A stretch of 64,000 bases of DNA from Candidatus Amarobacillus elongatus (GCA_016703545.1 JADJBX010000005.1:289581-353580), one strand, 5' to 3'. Counted from the stretch's first letter, positions 7,422 through 17,874 are shown. Numbers and translations are program-made. The notes: generated by a model from the sequence alone, not told the origin.

Positions 7422-9647
7422 ATGGCCAACCGCAAGACCCCGAATACCTCAAGCAAGCCGTTCCTCGAGCGCTGGGCGCGGTTCTCGCACCGCCGGAAGT
7501 GGTTCGTGATCGGGGGATGGGTGGTCGTGCTCATCGGCCTCATCTTCGCCGCGAACACGATGGGCGGCGCGTACGACAACAGCTTCAAGCTGCCGGGCTC
7601 GGAATCGCAGGCGGGCTTCGACCTGCTGGCCGAGCGCTTCCCCGCGCGCTCGGGCGACTCGGCGGACGTCGTGTTCGAGGCGCCGGGCGGCATTCGCCAG
7701 CCGGACATCCAGGCGCGCATCGAGAAGCTCCTCGCGGATGCGCAGGCGCTCCCCGGCGTGGTCGCGGTCGAATCCCCGTTCGGCCAGCAACCCGGGATGA
7801 TCTCGCAGGACGGGACCATCGCCCGCGCGTCCGTCATCTTCGACAAGCGCGCGAACGAAGTGGATCTCGAAGTCGCGAAGGAGCTCGTGACGCTCGTGGA
7901 CGCGGCGGCGGGCAATGGCCTCCGCACGGAGACGGGCGGCGACATCATCTTCATGACGGAGCAGCCGGAGTTCGGCTCCGAGGCGATCGGCCTCCTGGCG
8001 GCGATGGTGATCCTGTTCATCGCGTTCGGTTCGCTGATCGCGATGGGGCTGCCCATCGGCGCGGCGCTGTTCGGCATCGGTAGCGCCTTCGCGGTCATCG
8101 CGCTGGCGGCGAACGCGCTCTCGTTCCCCGAGTGGACGGGCGCGTTCGTGGGCATGATCGGGATCGGCGTGGGGATCGACTACGCCCTGCTGGTGGTGAC
8201 GCGCTTCCGCGAAGGCCTCCACCACGGGCGAACGGTGGAAGACGCGGTCGTGCTCGCGGTAACGACGGCGGGACGGTCGGTCATCTTCGCGGGCGTTGTC
8301 GTGACGATCGCGTTCTTCGGGCTGTACGCGATGGGGATCCCGTTCCTCGCCGCGGCGGGCACAAGCGCGGCGATCTCGGTCGCCATCGCCGTCCTCGTCT
8401 CGCTCTTCCTGATGCCGGCGATGCTCTCGATGGTTGGCAAGCGGGTCGACAGCCTGAAGGTGCCGTTCCTGCATTCGACCGAAGGGGTGGACCCGAAGAG
8501 CGGCTGGTACCGGATGGCGAAGGCGATCCAGCGGCGGCCGCTTCCCTACGCGCTGGCGGCGGTGGCGGTGCTGCTGACGATCGCGTCGCCGACGCTGGCG
8601 ATGGACCTTGGCTTCACCGACGCCGGCAACGGCCGCGAGGAGCTGCACACGCGGCGGGCGTACGACCTCCTGGCGAAGGGCTTCGGCCCGGGCTACAACG
8701 GGCCGCTGATGGTGGTGGTCGAAAACGGCGCGGGCGTCCAGGGCGATGCGACGCGCATCCAGGAGTCGATTGCGAAGGGCGAAGGCGCCATCGCGGGCGA
8801 CGTGGCGTTCGTGTCCTCGCCGATCCTGAACCCGGACGGCGATACGGCGATCGTGATCGTCTACCCCTCGACCTCGCCCCAGGACCCGGGGACGAAGCAG
8901 CTCGTCCACGACCTCCGCGATGACGTGCTACCGCCGCTGGTGAAGGGCACGAACACGCAGGCGCTGGTGGCGGGCGGGAACGCGGCGTTCATCGACATCG
9001 GCGACCAGATCGGCTCGCGGATGCCGCTGCTGTTCGTTGGCGTCATCGGCCTGAGCTTCATCCTGCTGATGACGGTGTTCCGCTCGGTGCTGGTGGCGCT
9101 GAAGGCGGCCATCATGAACCTGCTCTCGATCAGCGCGGCGTACGGCGTGCTCGTGGCGGTCTTCCAATTCGGGTGGGGCGCGAACCTGCTCGGCATCGAG
9201 AAGGGGCCGATCGAGGTGTTCCTGCCGATGATGATGTTCGCCATCCTCTTCGGGCTGTCGATGGACTACGAAGTGTTCCTCATCAGCCGCATCCGCGAGG
9301 AGTACGTGCGCACGGGGGACAACGCGACCGCCGTGGCGCACGGCCTGGCGGCGACCGCGCGCGTCATCACGGCGGCGGCGGCGATCATGATCGCGGTCTT
9401 CCTCGCGTTCGTGCTCGGGCCGGAGCGGTTCGTGAAGGAGATGGGCATCGGTCTCGCGACGGCGATCTTCGTGGACGCGACGATCGTTCGCCTGGTGCTG
9501 GTACCGGCGACAATGGAGCTTCTCGGGAACGCGAACTGGTGGCTCCCGGGGTGGCTGGACCGGCTCCTGCCGCACCTGAATGTGGAGGGCGTTTCGGACC
9601 ACAACATGCCGCAGGTGGCGGGTTCGCCCGCGGGCGGCGCGAAGTAG
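7422..9647 (+). CDS. MMPL family (RND-superfamily) transporter
   Basis: This exporter has about 741 residues and the usual duplicated MMPL layout. An N-terminal helix is followed by a large periplasmic-side loop and a block of five helices (about residues 185-360), then a second loop and a second helix block (about 530-715). The conserved GIGVGIDYALL and FGLSMDYEVFLISRIREE motifs of helices 4 and 10 are present. The frame is open from 7386, but ATG 7422 with GGAGG five bases upstream is the best start. It is probably controlled by the divergent TetR, and exports lipids, hydrophobic compounds or drugs by proton-motive force; the substrate is not predictable. Confidence 0.92.
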   Translation: MANRKTPNTSSKPFLERWARFSHRRKWFVIGGWVVVLIGLIFAANTMGGAYDNSFKLPGSESQAGFDLLAERFPARSGDSADVVFEAPGGIRQPDIQARIEKLLADAQALPGVVAVESPFGQQPGMISQDGTIARASVIFDKRANEVDLEVAKELVTLVDAAAGNGLRTETGGDIIFMTEQPEFGSEAIGLLAAMVILFIAFGSLIAMGLPIGAALFGIGSAFAVIALAANALSFPEWTGAFVGMIGIGVGIDYALLVVTRFREGLHHGRTVEDAVVLAVTTAGRSVIFAGVVVTIAFFGLYAMGIPFLAAAGTSAAISVAIAVLVSLFLMPAMLSMVGKRVDSLKVPFLHSTEGVDPKSGWYRMAKAIQRRPLPYALAAVAVLLTIASPTLAMDLGFTDAGNGREELHTRRAYDLLAKGFGPGYNGPLMVVVENGAGVQGDATRIQESIAKGEGAIAGDVAFVSSPILNPDGDTAIVIVYPSTSPQDPGTKQLVHDLRDDVLPPLVKGTNTQALVAGGNAAFIDIGDQIGSRMPLLFVGVIGLSFILLMTVFRSVLVALKAAIMNLLSISAAYGVLVAVFQFGWGANLLGIEKGPIEVFLPMMMFAILFGLSMDYEVFLISRIREEYVRTGDNATAVAHGLAATARVITAAAAIMIAVFLAFVLGPERFVKEMGIGLATAIFVDATIVRLVLVPATMELLGNANWWLPGWLDRLLPHLNVEGVSDHNMPQVAGSPAGGAK

Positions 9648-9686
9648 CGCACCGTCCGGCGGCGCCGAGCCGACGCGAAATGCACG

Positions 9687-9718
9687 AAGAAGGGGCTCCC
9701 GGTGGGAGCCCCTTCTTT
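9687..9718. terminator. Bidirectional intrinsic terminator between MMPL and EF-G genes
   Basis: A perfect 14-bp stem (arms 9687-9700 and 9704-9717) with a GGT loop. The stem base is A/T-rich on both sides (AAGAAG...CTTCTTT). It lies between convergent genes ending at 9647 and 9741, so it can stop transcription from either side. Confidence 0.9.
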
Positions 9719-9740
9719 GTGTGTGACCGGCGGACCGGGG

Positions 9741-11802
9741 TTAGTGGTGCGCTTCCTCGATCGCCTTCTTGTGCTCGGCGGCGACGCGCTGGGCGATCTG
9801 CCCCGGCACTTCGCCGTAGTGGTCGAATTCGAGTTCGAAGCCGCCGCGGCCCTGGGTGATGGAGCGAAGGTCGCTGGCATAACGCTGGACCTCGGCGAGC
9901 GGGACCTCGGCCTCGATCACGGACATGCCGCCATCGGGGTTGATCCCGTGGATCTTGGCGCGCTTGGTGTTCAGGTCGCTGACGATGTCGCCGGCGTTGA
10001 GTTCCGGGGCCTGCACGCGGATGGTCATCACCGGTTCGAGCAGCTGCGGGCCGGCGGCGGCGACCGCCTCCTTGAGCGCCTGCGAAGGCGGCGAGCTTGA
10101 ACGCCATTTCGCTTGAATCGACGGGGTGGTGCTTGCCGTCGAAGAGGACGACCTGGCAGTCGGTGAGTTCGTACCCCGCGAACACACCCGCCGTCGCGGC
10201 CTCCATGATCCCCTTCTCGACGGCGGGGATGAACTCCTTGGGCACGGCGCCGCCGACGACCTTTTCGGTGAACTGGAGGCCCGAGCCGCGGGGGAGGGGG
10301 TTGAGCTCGATGACGACGCGGGCGTACTGGCCGTGACCGCCGGTCTGCTTCTTGTGCGTGTAATCGCCGCTGCCCTTTTTCGCGACGGTTTCGCGGTAGG
10401 GAACGCGCGGCAGGGTGAGCTCGACTTCGACGCCGAACTTCCGCTTGAGCCGCTCGACGGTGACATCGAGGTGGGCGTCGCCGAGGCCGGCGAGGATGAC
10501 CTCGGCGGTGGACGGATCGCGGCTGAGGCGCAGCCCCGGGTCCTCCTCGACCAGGCGCTGAAGGCTGGGGCCGAGCTTGTCGACGCCGGCCTTCGAGGTC
10601 GGGTGGACGGACATGCTGTAGACGGGGCTGGGGAACGCGATCTCGGGCAGCATGAACTGGTGCTCGCGGGCGCAGAGAGTGTCGCCGGTGGCGGTGGCCG
10701 CGAGCTTGGCCACGACGCCGATATCGCCGGCGCGGAGCTCCGGCACGGCGATCTGTTCCTTGCCCCGCTGCACGTACAGGGTACCAAGGCGCTCGTCGGC
10801 GCCCTTGTTGGCGTTCCAGACGTGGGAATCGGCCTTGAGCACGCCGCTGATGACGCGCAGGTAGGTCAGCTTGCCGACGTACGGGTCGGCGGCGGTCTTG
10901 AACACCTGGGCGGCGAGCGGACCATCGGGCGCGGCCGTGAGGCGCTCGTCGCCCGCCTCGAACGGGTCGCGGTCGGCGGGCGAAGGGCCGCTGAAGGCCA
11001 CGTTGTGCAGCACCTGGCGGACGCCGATCTGGCGCGCGGAGGAGGCGCACACGACGGGGAAGATGAGGTTGTGGTCGAGGCCGCCGTGGAGCACGCGGCG
11101 GAGTTCGTCCTCGGTGAGCTCTTCGTCGGCGAAGTACTTCGTCATGAGCTCTTCGTCGGTTTCGACGATGGCCTCGATGAGGCGGGCGCGGAGCTCGTTC
11201 GCTTCCTCTTCGAACTCGGCCGGGATCGGCACCTCGTCGCCGGCTTCGCCGACGTACGCCTTCAGGTGGAGGAGGTCGATGACGCCCTTGAAGGACTCGT
11301 GCGCGCCGAGCGCGATCTGCAGGGGGGCGACCTTCGGGCCCCAGCGGCGCTGCAGCTGGTCCAGCACCTGTTCGAAGTTGGCGTTTTCGCGGTCCATGCG
11401 GTTGACCACGAGCATGCGTGGCAGGCCGAGGCGCTCGGCGATGTTCCAGGCGCGGTCGGTGCCGACTTCGGGCCCGGAGACGGCATCGACGAGGATGAGG
11501 GCCATGTCGGCGGCGCGGGCTCCGCAGATGACCTCGGAGATGAAGTCGGCGTAGCCGGGGGTATCGACGATGTTGATCTTGCGGCCTTCCCACTCGACGG
11601 GGAGGAGGGAGAGGTTGAGGGAGAACTTCCGCTTGTGTTCGTCTTCGTCGTAGTCCGAGACGGTGTTGGCATCGGAAACGGAGCCCATACGGGTGGTAGC
11701 GCCACTGACGAAGAGTGCGGCCTCTCCGAAGGTGGTCTTGCCGACGGACCCATGACCCATGAGGACGACGTTGCGGACGTCCTCGGTGGCATAGACTTTC
11801 AT
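9741..11802 (-). CDS. fusA: Elongation factor G-like GTPase (frameshifted once)
   Basis: This is a five-domain EF-G homologue of about 686 residues when joined. The G domain shows GHGSVGKT (P-loop), DTPGY and NRMD; later domains contain GDAHLDVTVERLKRKFGV and the domain IV motif TGGHGQYARV. The GHGSVGKTTF P-loop differs from the GHIDAGKTT of canonical EF-G, so this is more likely the second, EF-G2-like paralogue. Start ATG 11802 has GGAGGG eight bases upstream. The frame breaks near 10085: removing one base restores the family sequence AASQALKEA, and translation then continues to the stop at 9741. Confidence 0.9.
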
Positions 11803-11857
11803 AGACGGCACCCTCCAGTTCGATAGACGAACACGCCGCGTATCGCGGTGTCCCGGG

Positions 11858-11887
11858 ATTCTAGGCTTTCGGGAGAAGGCGTCTCAA
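11858..11887 (-). promoter_or_regulatory. Promoter of the EF-G-like gene
   Basis: On the minus strand, TTGAGA (11882-11887) and TAGAAT (11858-11863) are separated by 18 bp. Transcription would start about 45-50 nt before the ATG at 11802, giving a normal leader with a Shine-Dalgarno. Confidence 0.6.
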
Positions 11888-11978
11888 GGGAGGGTTGGCG
11901 GGTGCGAAGGGGGCGTCTGGCCCTGTTTACGGCGTTGCAACGGATCCGGCCAGGGCCGCATGTCCGGCGGACGGCGCC

Positions 11979-12009
11979 AAAACGCCCGCCGGGAGTGAAC
12001 CGGCGGGCG
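11979..12009 (-). terminator. Intrinsic terminator of the TPR gene
   Basis: A 10-bp perfect GC stem (arms 11983-11992 and 12000-12009). In minus-strand reading it is followed by a short U-run (plus-strand AAAA at 11979-11982). It lies 33 bp after the TPR gene stop. Confidence 0.7.
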
Positions 12010-12041
12010 CTGGATGGTGCGTGACGAAACGGAACGGGGGC

Positions 12042-12887
12042 CTAATCGAAGCCCTCGTCGTCCTGCTGGATGTCGACATCGACGCCTGTACCGTCCATGT
12101 CGGCGTTGTCGTCGTGCCAGCCGGTCTCTTCCTCTTCGGTGTCGTCGGCCTCGTCGTCGTCGCCGTAATCGAGGTCTTCGCCGCGCAGGAGGCCCTTGCG
12201 GGTGTAGGCGCGCACTTCCGCGTTCGACCGGACGGCCTGTGGGAAGCTGACGCGGCCGATCATGGCGGGGGCCTGGAAGGTCTCGCGGATCATGACGCGG
12301 ACGTCGCCGGTGGCGAGCAGGGCGGCGCTGTACTGGTTGCCGGCTTCCATCATCTTCGACAGGCGAAGGCCGATGCGGGGCTCGACCATGCCGATGTACT
12401 CGCCGCTCATGTTGACGACGTTGACCGCGTTGCCCTGCACCTGGAGGTCGACGAGGTCGCCGGCGTCGAGGAGGGCGGCGGTTTCGGCGTTCACGGCCTG
12501 GAGCGTCGCGACGGCGGCCTTGCCCGATTCCTCGATGAAGAGGCGGGTGTCGAGCTGGCTCGGGGCCGCGGCGGAGGCGGCGGAATCGCGCATCGTGCCG
12601 AGACGATCGAGGTTGCGGCGCGCGATCGTGTTCGTCGGCTCGATCTCAAGGGAGCGGCCGTACGACTTGCGCGCCTCGCTCACCTGCCCGACCTCGGAGA
12701 GCGCCTTGCCGAGACGGTTGTAGGCCTCGGCTTCCTCGCCGAAGACGCGGATGAACTCGCGGTTCACGGAGACGGCCTCGTCCCAGCGCGAACTTATGGC
12801 GAGCTTCACGGCCTGGTCGCTCATCTGCTTGCGAAGCCGGGCGCGTTCGTCCGGCGGGAGTGAATCGATGTTGGGTTCGTTGCTCAT
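12042..12887 (-). CDS. Tetratricopeptide-repeat protein with acidic tail
   Basis: This protein of 281 residues has a TPR region at about residues 20-100 (AEAYNRLGKALSEVGQ, then ARKSYGRSLEIEP). A central region of about 120 residues has no recognisable domain. The last 45 residues are strongly acidic, with runs of Asp and Glu, and low in complexity. No signal peptide or membrane helix is visible. TPRs mediate protein-protein contacts; the partner is unknown. The chosen start, ATG 12887, has no strong Shine-Dalgarno. A terminator follows the gene. Confidence 0.8.
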   Translation of the reverse strand: MSNEPNIDSLPPDERARLRKQMSDQAVKLAISSRWDEAVSVNREFIRVFGEEAEAYNRLGKALSEVGQVSEARKSYGRSLEIEPTNTIARRNLDRLGTMRDSAASAAAPSQLDTRLFIEESGKAAVATLQAVNAETAALLDAGDLVDLQVQGNAVNVVNMSGEYIGMVEPRIGLRLSKMMEAGNQYSAALLATGDVRVMIRETFQAPAMIGRVSFPQAVRSNAEVRAYTRKGLLRGEDLDYGDDDEADDTEEEETGWHDDNADMDGTGVDVDIQQDDEGFD

Positions 12888-13021
12888 GGTGGCCCCGGAA
12901 CGCTCGATCGCGAGCGAACATTGCTGCGCCCGTCCCTTCCGGAACGAGCGTGCGTTCAACTTTGCCGGGGCGCCGGGAACGGCGCAAGGTCCGAATGGGT
13001 ACGCGAGAGTACGATGATGGG

Positions 13022-13630
13022 GTGACAGGCGACATTCACGCGGCTTCGGCGGAGGCCTGGCGCACCCTCGCCGAGCGGCTCCCGAACTACGACCTCATCA
13101 CGCCCGGGACGCCGGCGTTCGTGTGCCTCATGGGGGAGTGCCCCGTGCACTGCTGCAAGCGCTTCAGCGTGAGCCTCGGGGAGCGCGATCGGGACCGTCT
13201 CTCGGCCGTCCACGGGATCGCCCCGGACGCGTTCCTGGAAATGGTCGACGGGGAACCCCTGGCGATGCCGCTGGCGCAGCCGTTCCTGCTCGCGCGGCGC
13301 GAGGGCCAATGCGTCCTCCTCCGGGATGACCTGCTTTGCGGGGTCCACGAGGGCCGCCCGGATGCGTGCCGGCTGTACCCCCACTTCGTCCTGTTCTTCG
13401 AACGGGAGACGCTGCGGCCGAACCACGCGGACACGGCCGGCATGCGCACATCGCTCGCGGCGGCGCTCGCCGGGGAGATGGCGGCGGTGGATTACCTGCC
13501 GCTGCTCGTGCGGCACCGGGACTGTCCCGGGTTCAGCGGCGCCCCGATCGCGGAGGGCGAATGGCGCGGGCTCCTCGCGGAGACGGCGCGCCTGCAGTAT
13601 GCCGACGGGGAACCCGGGTGGCCGGAGTAG
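13022..13630 (+). CDS. YkgJ-type cysteine-cluster (Zn/Fe-chelating) protein
   Basis: A protein of 202 residues with the YkgJ/FliB-type cysteine cluster: CLMGECPVHCC around residue 35, a further Cys before the LLRDD segment, then CGVHEGRPDACRLYP. These cysteines are expected to bind a metal ion or Fe-S cluster; the cellular role of this family is not known. The frame is open further upstream (ATG 12995). GTG 13022 is preferred because a TACGAT -10 hexamer (13010-13015) lies exactly six bases before it, as in many genes of this window. It is divergent from the TPR gene. Confidence 0.75.
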   Translation: MTGDIHAASAEAWRTLAERLPNYDLITPGTPAFVCLMGECPVHCCKRFSVSLGERDRDRLSAVHGIAPDAFLEMVDGEPLAMPLAQPFLLARREGQCVLLRDDLLCGVHEGRPDACRLYPHFVLFFERETLRPNHADTAGMRTSLAAALAGEMAAVDYLPLLVRHRDCPGFSGAPIAEGEWRGLLAETARLQYADGEPGWPE

Positions 13631-13676
13631 GGCGAATGGCCGATGCGGGCGGCGGGCGCTCTGCTACCCTCCCCGA

Positions 13677-14599
13677 GTGAAGAGCACGCAACTCGCGGTC
13701 CTGCTCGCGCTGGCGGTGGTCTGGGGCGCGTCGTTCCTGTTCATCCGCGTGCTCATCAACGCGGGGGTGGAGCCGCTGGGGGTGAGCGCCGGGCGGACCG
13801 CGCTCGGGCTCGCGACATTGCTGCCGTTCGCGCTGCGGGCCCGGGGATCGTTCGCGCTGCCGCGCTCCACGTGGCTCGCGCTGGTTGTCCTTGGCGTGGC
13901 GAACTTCGCGCTGCCGTGGACGCTCTTCAGCTTCGGCCAGCAGCACGTGCCGAGCGGCGTGGGGAGCATCGCGAACGCGGCGCAGCCGATCTGGGCCGCG
14001 ATCTTCTCGACCATCGTGATCCGTTCGGAGCGGCTGGGGCCACGGCGCATCGCCGGGCTGGTCCTCGGGTTCGCGGGCGTCCTGGTTCTGATGCGCGGGC
14101 GCGCGTCCGGCCTCGATCGCGACGCGCTGCAGGGCATCCCGCTCATGATCGCGGCGACGGCGCTCTACGGCGCGTCCTCGGTTTCGATTCGGCGGTGGCT
14201 GACGCACGTGCCGGTATTGCCGCTGACGGTCGCCCAGATCGGGACGGCCTCGCTGGCGCTCGTGCCCCTCGCGCTGGGGACAGGCGCGTACGACCACGCT
14301 TCTATTGGCGCGAAGGAGATCGGCAGTGCGCTGGTGCTCGGCGGCGTGGGCTCCGGGGTGGCGGTGCTGCTGTACATGTGGCTGATCGGGCAGGTGGGGG
14401 CGGTCGCGGCCTCGGCGGTGACGTACCTGATGCCGCCGATTGGCGTGTTCCTGGGGTGGCTCCTCCTCGATGAGCCGGTGGAAGCACCGATGATCGCGGG
14501 GCTGGTGCTGATCATCGCGGGCGTGGTGCTCGTCCAGCGCGTGACCCTGCGCAGGGCGACGGTGGCGGTGCCTGTCCGGCCCCCGCCGGCGGGGAATAG
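13677..14599 (+). CDS. EamA/DMT family transporter (3' end frame uncertain)
   Basis: A ten-helix drug/metabolite transporter with two EamA repeats. The N terminus (LAVVWGASFLFIRVLI), an NxAxPIWAAI segment and the second repeat ending in GWLLLDEPVEAPMIAGLVLI are typical. The GTG start at 13677 has TACCCT (13665-13670) six bases upstream. After the last helix the frame stays open into the next gene as low-complexity sequence. A natural stop (TAG, 14597-14599) is reached if one base has been lost near 14560-14595, giving about 307 residues. The substrate is unknown. Confidence 0.8.
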
Positions 14600-14661
14600 T
14601 CCGGCCTCGAAATCTGCTACGCTCCGGGCATTACAACCGCCGCCCCGGGCGGCAGGAGCGC

Positions 14662-15848
14662 ATGCCGTTGGGCCGCCTTCCCCAGGTCCGTTCCGAGATC
14701 CAGGCGCTGACGCCTCGCGTGGTGGAAACGCGGCGGGAGTTCCACGCCTACCCGGAGCTCAGCTGGAAGGAAACGGAGACGCAGCGGCGCATCCTCGACC
14801 GGCTGCGGGCGATTCCCGGGCTCAGCGACATCCGCCCCATCGCGCTCACGGGGGCGACGGCGCTGCTGAAGGGCGGCAAGGGCGGCAAGACCGTCCTCTG
14901 GCGCGCGGACATCGACGCGCTCCCCATCCCGGAGCGATCGAGCGAGCCGTTCGTTTCGCGCAACGAGGGCGTGATGCACGCCTGCGGACATGACGCCCAC
15001 ATCGCCATCGCCCTCGGGCTCGTGGAGGCGCTTGCGGCGAAGCGCGAAAAGCTCAGTGGCTCCGTGCGGTTCGTCTTTCAGCCGGCCGAAGAGGCGGCGG
15101 GGGGCGCGCAGCGGTGCATCGAGGACGGCGTGCTGGACTCGCCGAAGGTGGACCGCGCGCTGGGGCTGCACATCAGCGCGGACATCCCCATCGGCATGGT
15201 GAACGTCGCCCCGGGACCGTTCTTCGCGGCGCCGACGGCGTTCAAGGCCGTGATCGAAGGGCGCGGCGGGCACGCGGCGGCACCGCACCAGTCCGTCGAC
15301 GCCATCGTCGTGGCAGCGCACGCGGTCGTGGCGCTGCAGACCGTCGTCAGCCGTTCGGTGGCGCCCCCGGATGCGGCGGTCCTGACCATCGGAAAGCTGC
15401 AGAGCGGGTTCCGCGGGAACGTCATCGCCGAATCGGCGACCATGACCGGCACCATTCGCAGCTACGAAGACCGCGTGCGCGAACTGATGCTGCAGCGCGT
15501 GGAGCAGATCCTCGGCGGGGTCTGCGCGGCGTTCGGCGCGACCTACCGCTTTTCGCACAACACGAGCTGCCCTCCGCTGGTCAACGACCCCGGTGTGGCC
15601 GCGTTCGTGGTCGACCAGCGGCACGGCTGTTCGGTGCGGCGAACATCGTCGCGGCGCCGAGCATGGGCGCCGACGACATGGCCGACTTCCTGCGCGCGCG
15701 GCCGGGCTGTTACTTCTGGCTGGGGGCGCGCAACGAGGCGAAGGGCATCGCGGGCCGCCATCACGACCCGGGATTCGCGATCGACGAAGACGCGCTGCCG
15801 CTGGGCATGGAGCTGGGCATGCGGCTAATCGAGGGGTCGCTTTCGTAG
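14662..15848 (+). CDS. M20 family amidohydrolase (frameshifted once)
   Basis: A metallo-amidohydrolase of the hippurate hydrolase/IAA-amino-acid hydrolase type, about 395 residues when joined. Visible metal-site motifs are HACGHDAHIAIALG (near residue 112) and QPAEEAAGG (near 143); a dimerisation domain with GRGGHAAAPHQSVDAI follows. The likely reaction is hydrolysis of N-acyl amino acids or similar amides. The frame breaks near 15618; adding one G restores ARLFGAANIVAAPSMGADD and the conserved C-terminal lobe up to the stop at 15848. An AGGAG precedes the ATG closely. Confidence 0.87.
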
Positions 15849-15921
15849 CCGTCGCGAAGCTGCAACGCGCGGCGGGGAGTCGCACACCCGCCGGGACCCG
15901 CCCCGTTTCCACACTGGATGC

Positions 15922-16086
15922 ATGACTGACGAACAGGACCGCAAGACACGGCGCGCCGTGCCGGAGCCCGTCGAGCCCGAGGGCGCAAAGGGCAAGAACC
16001 ACCCGTCGAAGTCGCCGCCGCCGGCGTTCGAATTCGACCCCGCGCGGACGGGCACGCCGACGGAGGGCGGACCGCCCGGCAGTTGA
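15922..16086 (+). CDS. Small proline-rich hypothetical protein
   Basis: A 54-codon frame between the amidohydrolase and Sua5. The product is hydrophilic, with charged residues first and a Pro/Ser-rich second half (KSPPPAFEFDPARTG). No family is recognised. A CACACT hexamer lies six bases before the ATG, similar in spacing to the leaderless promoters elsewhere. No Shine-Dalgarno is visible. It may be a real small gene or a chance frame. Confidence 0.4.
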   Translation: MTDEQDRKTRRAVPEPVEPEGAKGKNHPSKSPPPAFEFDPARTGTPTEGGPPGS

Positions 16087-16125
16087 CCACGGCGGCGGCT
16101 ATTCTGGGCGGCGAGGAAAAAGCCG

Positions 16126-17152
16126 CTGGACACGCGCGTTGCCGCCATCGACCCCGAGCACCCTGACGCGGACCTGCTGGCCGAGGCCGGGGAAGTGCTG
16201 CGCGCGGGCGGACTCGTCGCGTTCCCGACGGAGACGGTGTACGGGCTGGGCGGGAACGCGCTGGACGACGCGGCGGTGCGCCGGATCCTCGCGGCCAAGG
16301 AGCGGGCGAGCGACGACCCCCTGATAGTGCACATGGGCGCTGCCGCGGAGCTTCCCCGAGTGGCACGCGAAATCCCACCGCTGGCGCTGGTACTGGCGCG
16401 GGCGTTCTGGCCCGGCCCACTGACGCTCGTCGTGCGGAAGCGCCCGGAGGTGCCGGCCAGCGCGACCGCGGGGTTCGACACCGTGGCGGTGCGCGTGCCG
16501 GCGCACCCCGTCGCCCTGGGGCTGATCCGCGCGGCGGGCGTGCCCATCGCGGCGCCGAGCGCGAACCGCTTCACGCGGACGAGCGCGACGACGGCACAGC
16601 ACGTGCTGGAGGACCTGGGCGGGCGCATCGACATGGTGCTGGACGGCGGACCCACGGCGTTCGGGGTCGAATCCTCGGTCGTGGACGTGACGGGGGACGT
16701 GGTGCGGCTGCTGCGGCCGGGGGCGCTCACGCTGGAGGCGCTGGAGGCGGTGGTGGGACCGGTGGCCATCGGCCCGGGGAAGGAGCGGCCGGCATCGCCG
16801 GGGATGATGGCGCGGCACTACGCGCCGCGAGCGCGGCTGGTGTACGTACGCAGCGGCGACCTGGCCAAACTCCGGGAGCGGGCGGCGGCGGCGGCGCAGG
16901 AAGGGCGCGCGGTCGCGGTGATCGGCACGGGATGCGGACGAACGGGAGCTTCGTGGCGTGGCCGGGGTGCGCGTCGCGGTGCTGAGCGGGGAGGGCGACC
17001 TTGAGGGGTTCGCCGCCGGCCTCTTCGCGGCAATGAGAAAGCTCGACGCGGAAGGCGTCGAGCTTGTCTTCGTCCGCCGGCCCGGGACGGGGGGTCTCGC
17101 CCGGGCTATCGATGACCGCCTCCGCCGGGCGGCGGCGGAGATGGTGGAGTGA
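16126..17152 (+). CDS. sua5: Threonylcarbamoyl-AMP synthase, Sua5 type (frameshifted once)
   Basis: Forms threonylcarbamoyl-AMP from threonine, bicarbonate and ATP, for the t6A37 modification of ANN-decoding tRNAs. The N-terminal YrdC domain is clear (GGLVAFPTETVYGLG, KERASDDPLIVH, APSANRFTRTSAT), followed by the Sua5 linker SPGMMARHYAP and a C-terminal Rossmann-like domain. The product is about 341 residues when joined. The frame breaks in a GGG run at 16929-16931; dropping one G restores GTDADERELRGVAGVRVAVL and the C terminus. No ATG is available: CTG 16126 after GAGGAAA is the best start, but it is uncertain. Confidence 0.87.
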
Positions 17153-17161
17153 GGGCGAAGG

Positions 17162-17326
17162 TCAGCGGTTGATCGCGTTGATCTCGCGCTCGACTTCCAT
17201 GAGCTCGGTGAGCAGCCGCTCGCGGTAGGCCTCGAGCATCTGCAGTTCGGACGTGCGATCGGCGAAGGGGCGGGGGCCACGATCGCGGCGGATTTCTCGG
17301 AGTCCCATTGCGCTCATCGCTGCCAT
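17162..17326 (-). CDS. Small coiled-coil hypothetical protein
   Basis: This 54-residue product has an excellent Shine-Dalgarno (GAGGAGG, six bases before the ATG at 17326), which strongly supports a real gene. The last 30 residues form an amphipathic helix of Glu/Leu heptads (LEAYRERLLTELMEVEREI) likely to be a short coiled coil. The N-terminal part is basic. No family is assigned. It is convergent with Sua5, 9 bp from its stop. Confidence 0.6.
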   Translation of the reverse strand: MAAMSAMGLREIRRDRGPRPFADRTSELQMLEAYRERLLTELMEVEREINAINR

Positions 17327-17632
17327 TTCGTTCCTCCTCTGTGCCTTCTGTACCCCGGTAGTCTCACCCCGTACGCGTTGCAGGGCGTCCATACCGGGAG
17401 TGGCAGTGCTTGCGATTTCGCGACGGGCATAGCCCATCTCGATATCTTCTACCGTGTGGTATAGGCCACGGGCGGTAACAGGACCGACAAGACCACCATT
17501 TGAGGGCCAACCGGAGGTTGGTAGCTCCCGTCCGGGTGAAATGCGGCCGTGAGCGCCACGGAGGGTTGTTGAGCCGTCCGACGCCGCCCGGGGAAGAGGA
17601 TGGAGGCAGGGATTCGTCCCCGGAGGGAAGGC
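17327..17632. other. Intergenic region between two small divergent genes
   Basis: About 305 bases with no convincing gene. It contains a CCAACC-GGA-GGTTGG hairpin at about 17506-17520 and a TATACC hexamer on the minus strand near 17457-17462 that could serve the 54-residue gene. Nothing else stands out. Confidence 0.4.
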
Positions 17633-17791
17633 ATGCTGGAACCGCTCGCCGCGGCCTCGCTCGTGCAGCTGTTCTTCGTCGCCACCGTGGCGGGCGCCAA
17701 AGGCGACCGCGTTCCGCCCCTGATGCTCGTGCCCATGCTCGTGATGACGGGGGCGGCGAGCGCGGGTGCGCTGGCCCTGTTGCAACACTAA
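17633..17791 (+). CDS. Small two-helix membrane protein
   Basis: A 52-residue, mostly hydrophobic product with two predicted membrane segments (LAAASLVQLFFVATVAG and LMLVPMLVMTGAASAGALAL) separated by a short charged turn. GGAGG lies six bases before the ATG at 17633, which favours this over the in-frame ATG-like start at 17600. No family is recognised. Confidence 0.55.
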   Translation: MLEPLAAASLVQLFFVATVAGAKGDRVPPLMLVPMLVMTGAASAGALALLQH

Positions 17792-17874
17792 CCGCCCTGA
17801 GTTTTACGGACGTTTTGCAGTTTCAGGCCCGTTTCATGTACGTGGCGAAATGGTGTCAGTGGGATGATGACGGC

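Noticed and set aside
7449..8909. Minus-strand frame of 486 codons
   Set aside because: It is a shadow of the MMPL gene, rich in Arg/Asp/His without a motif.
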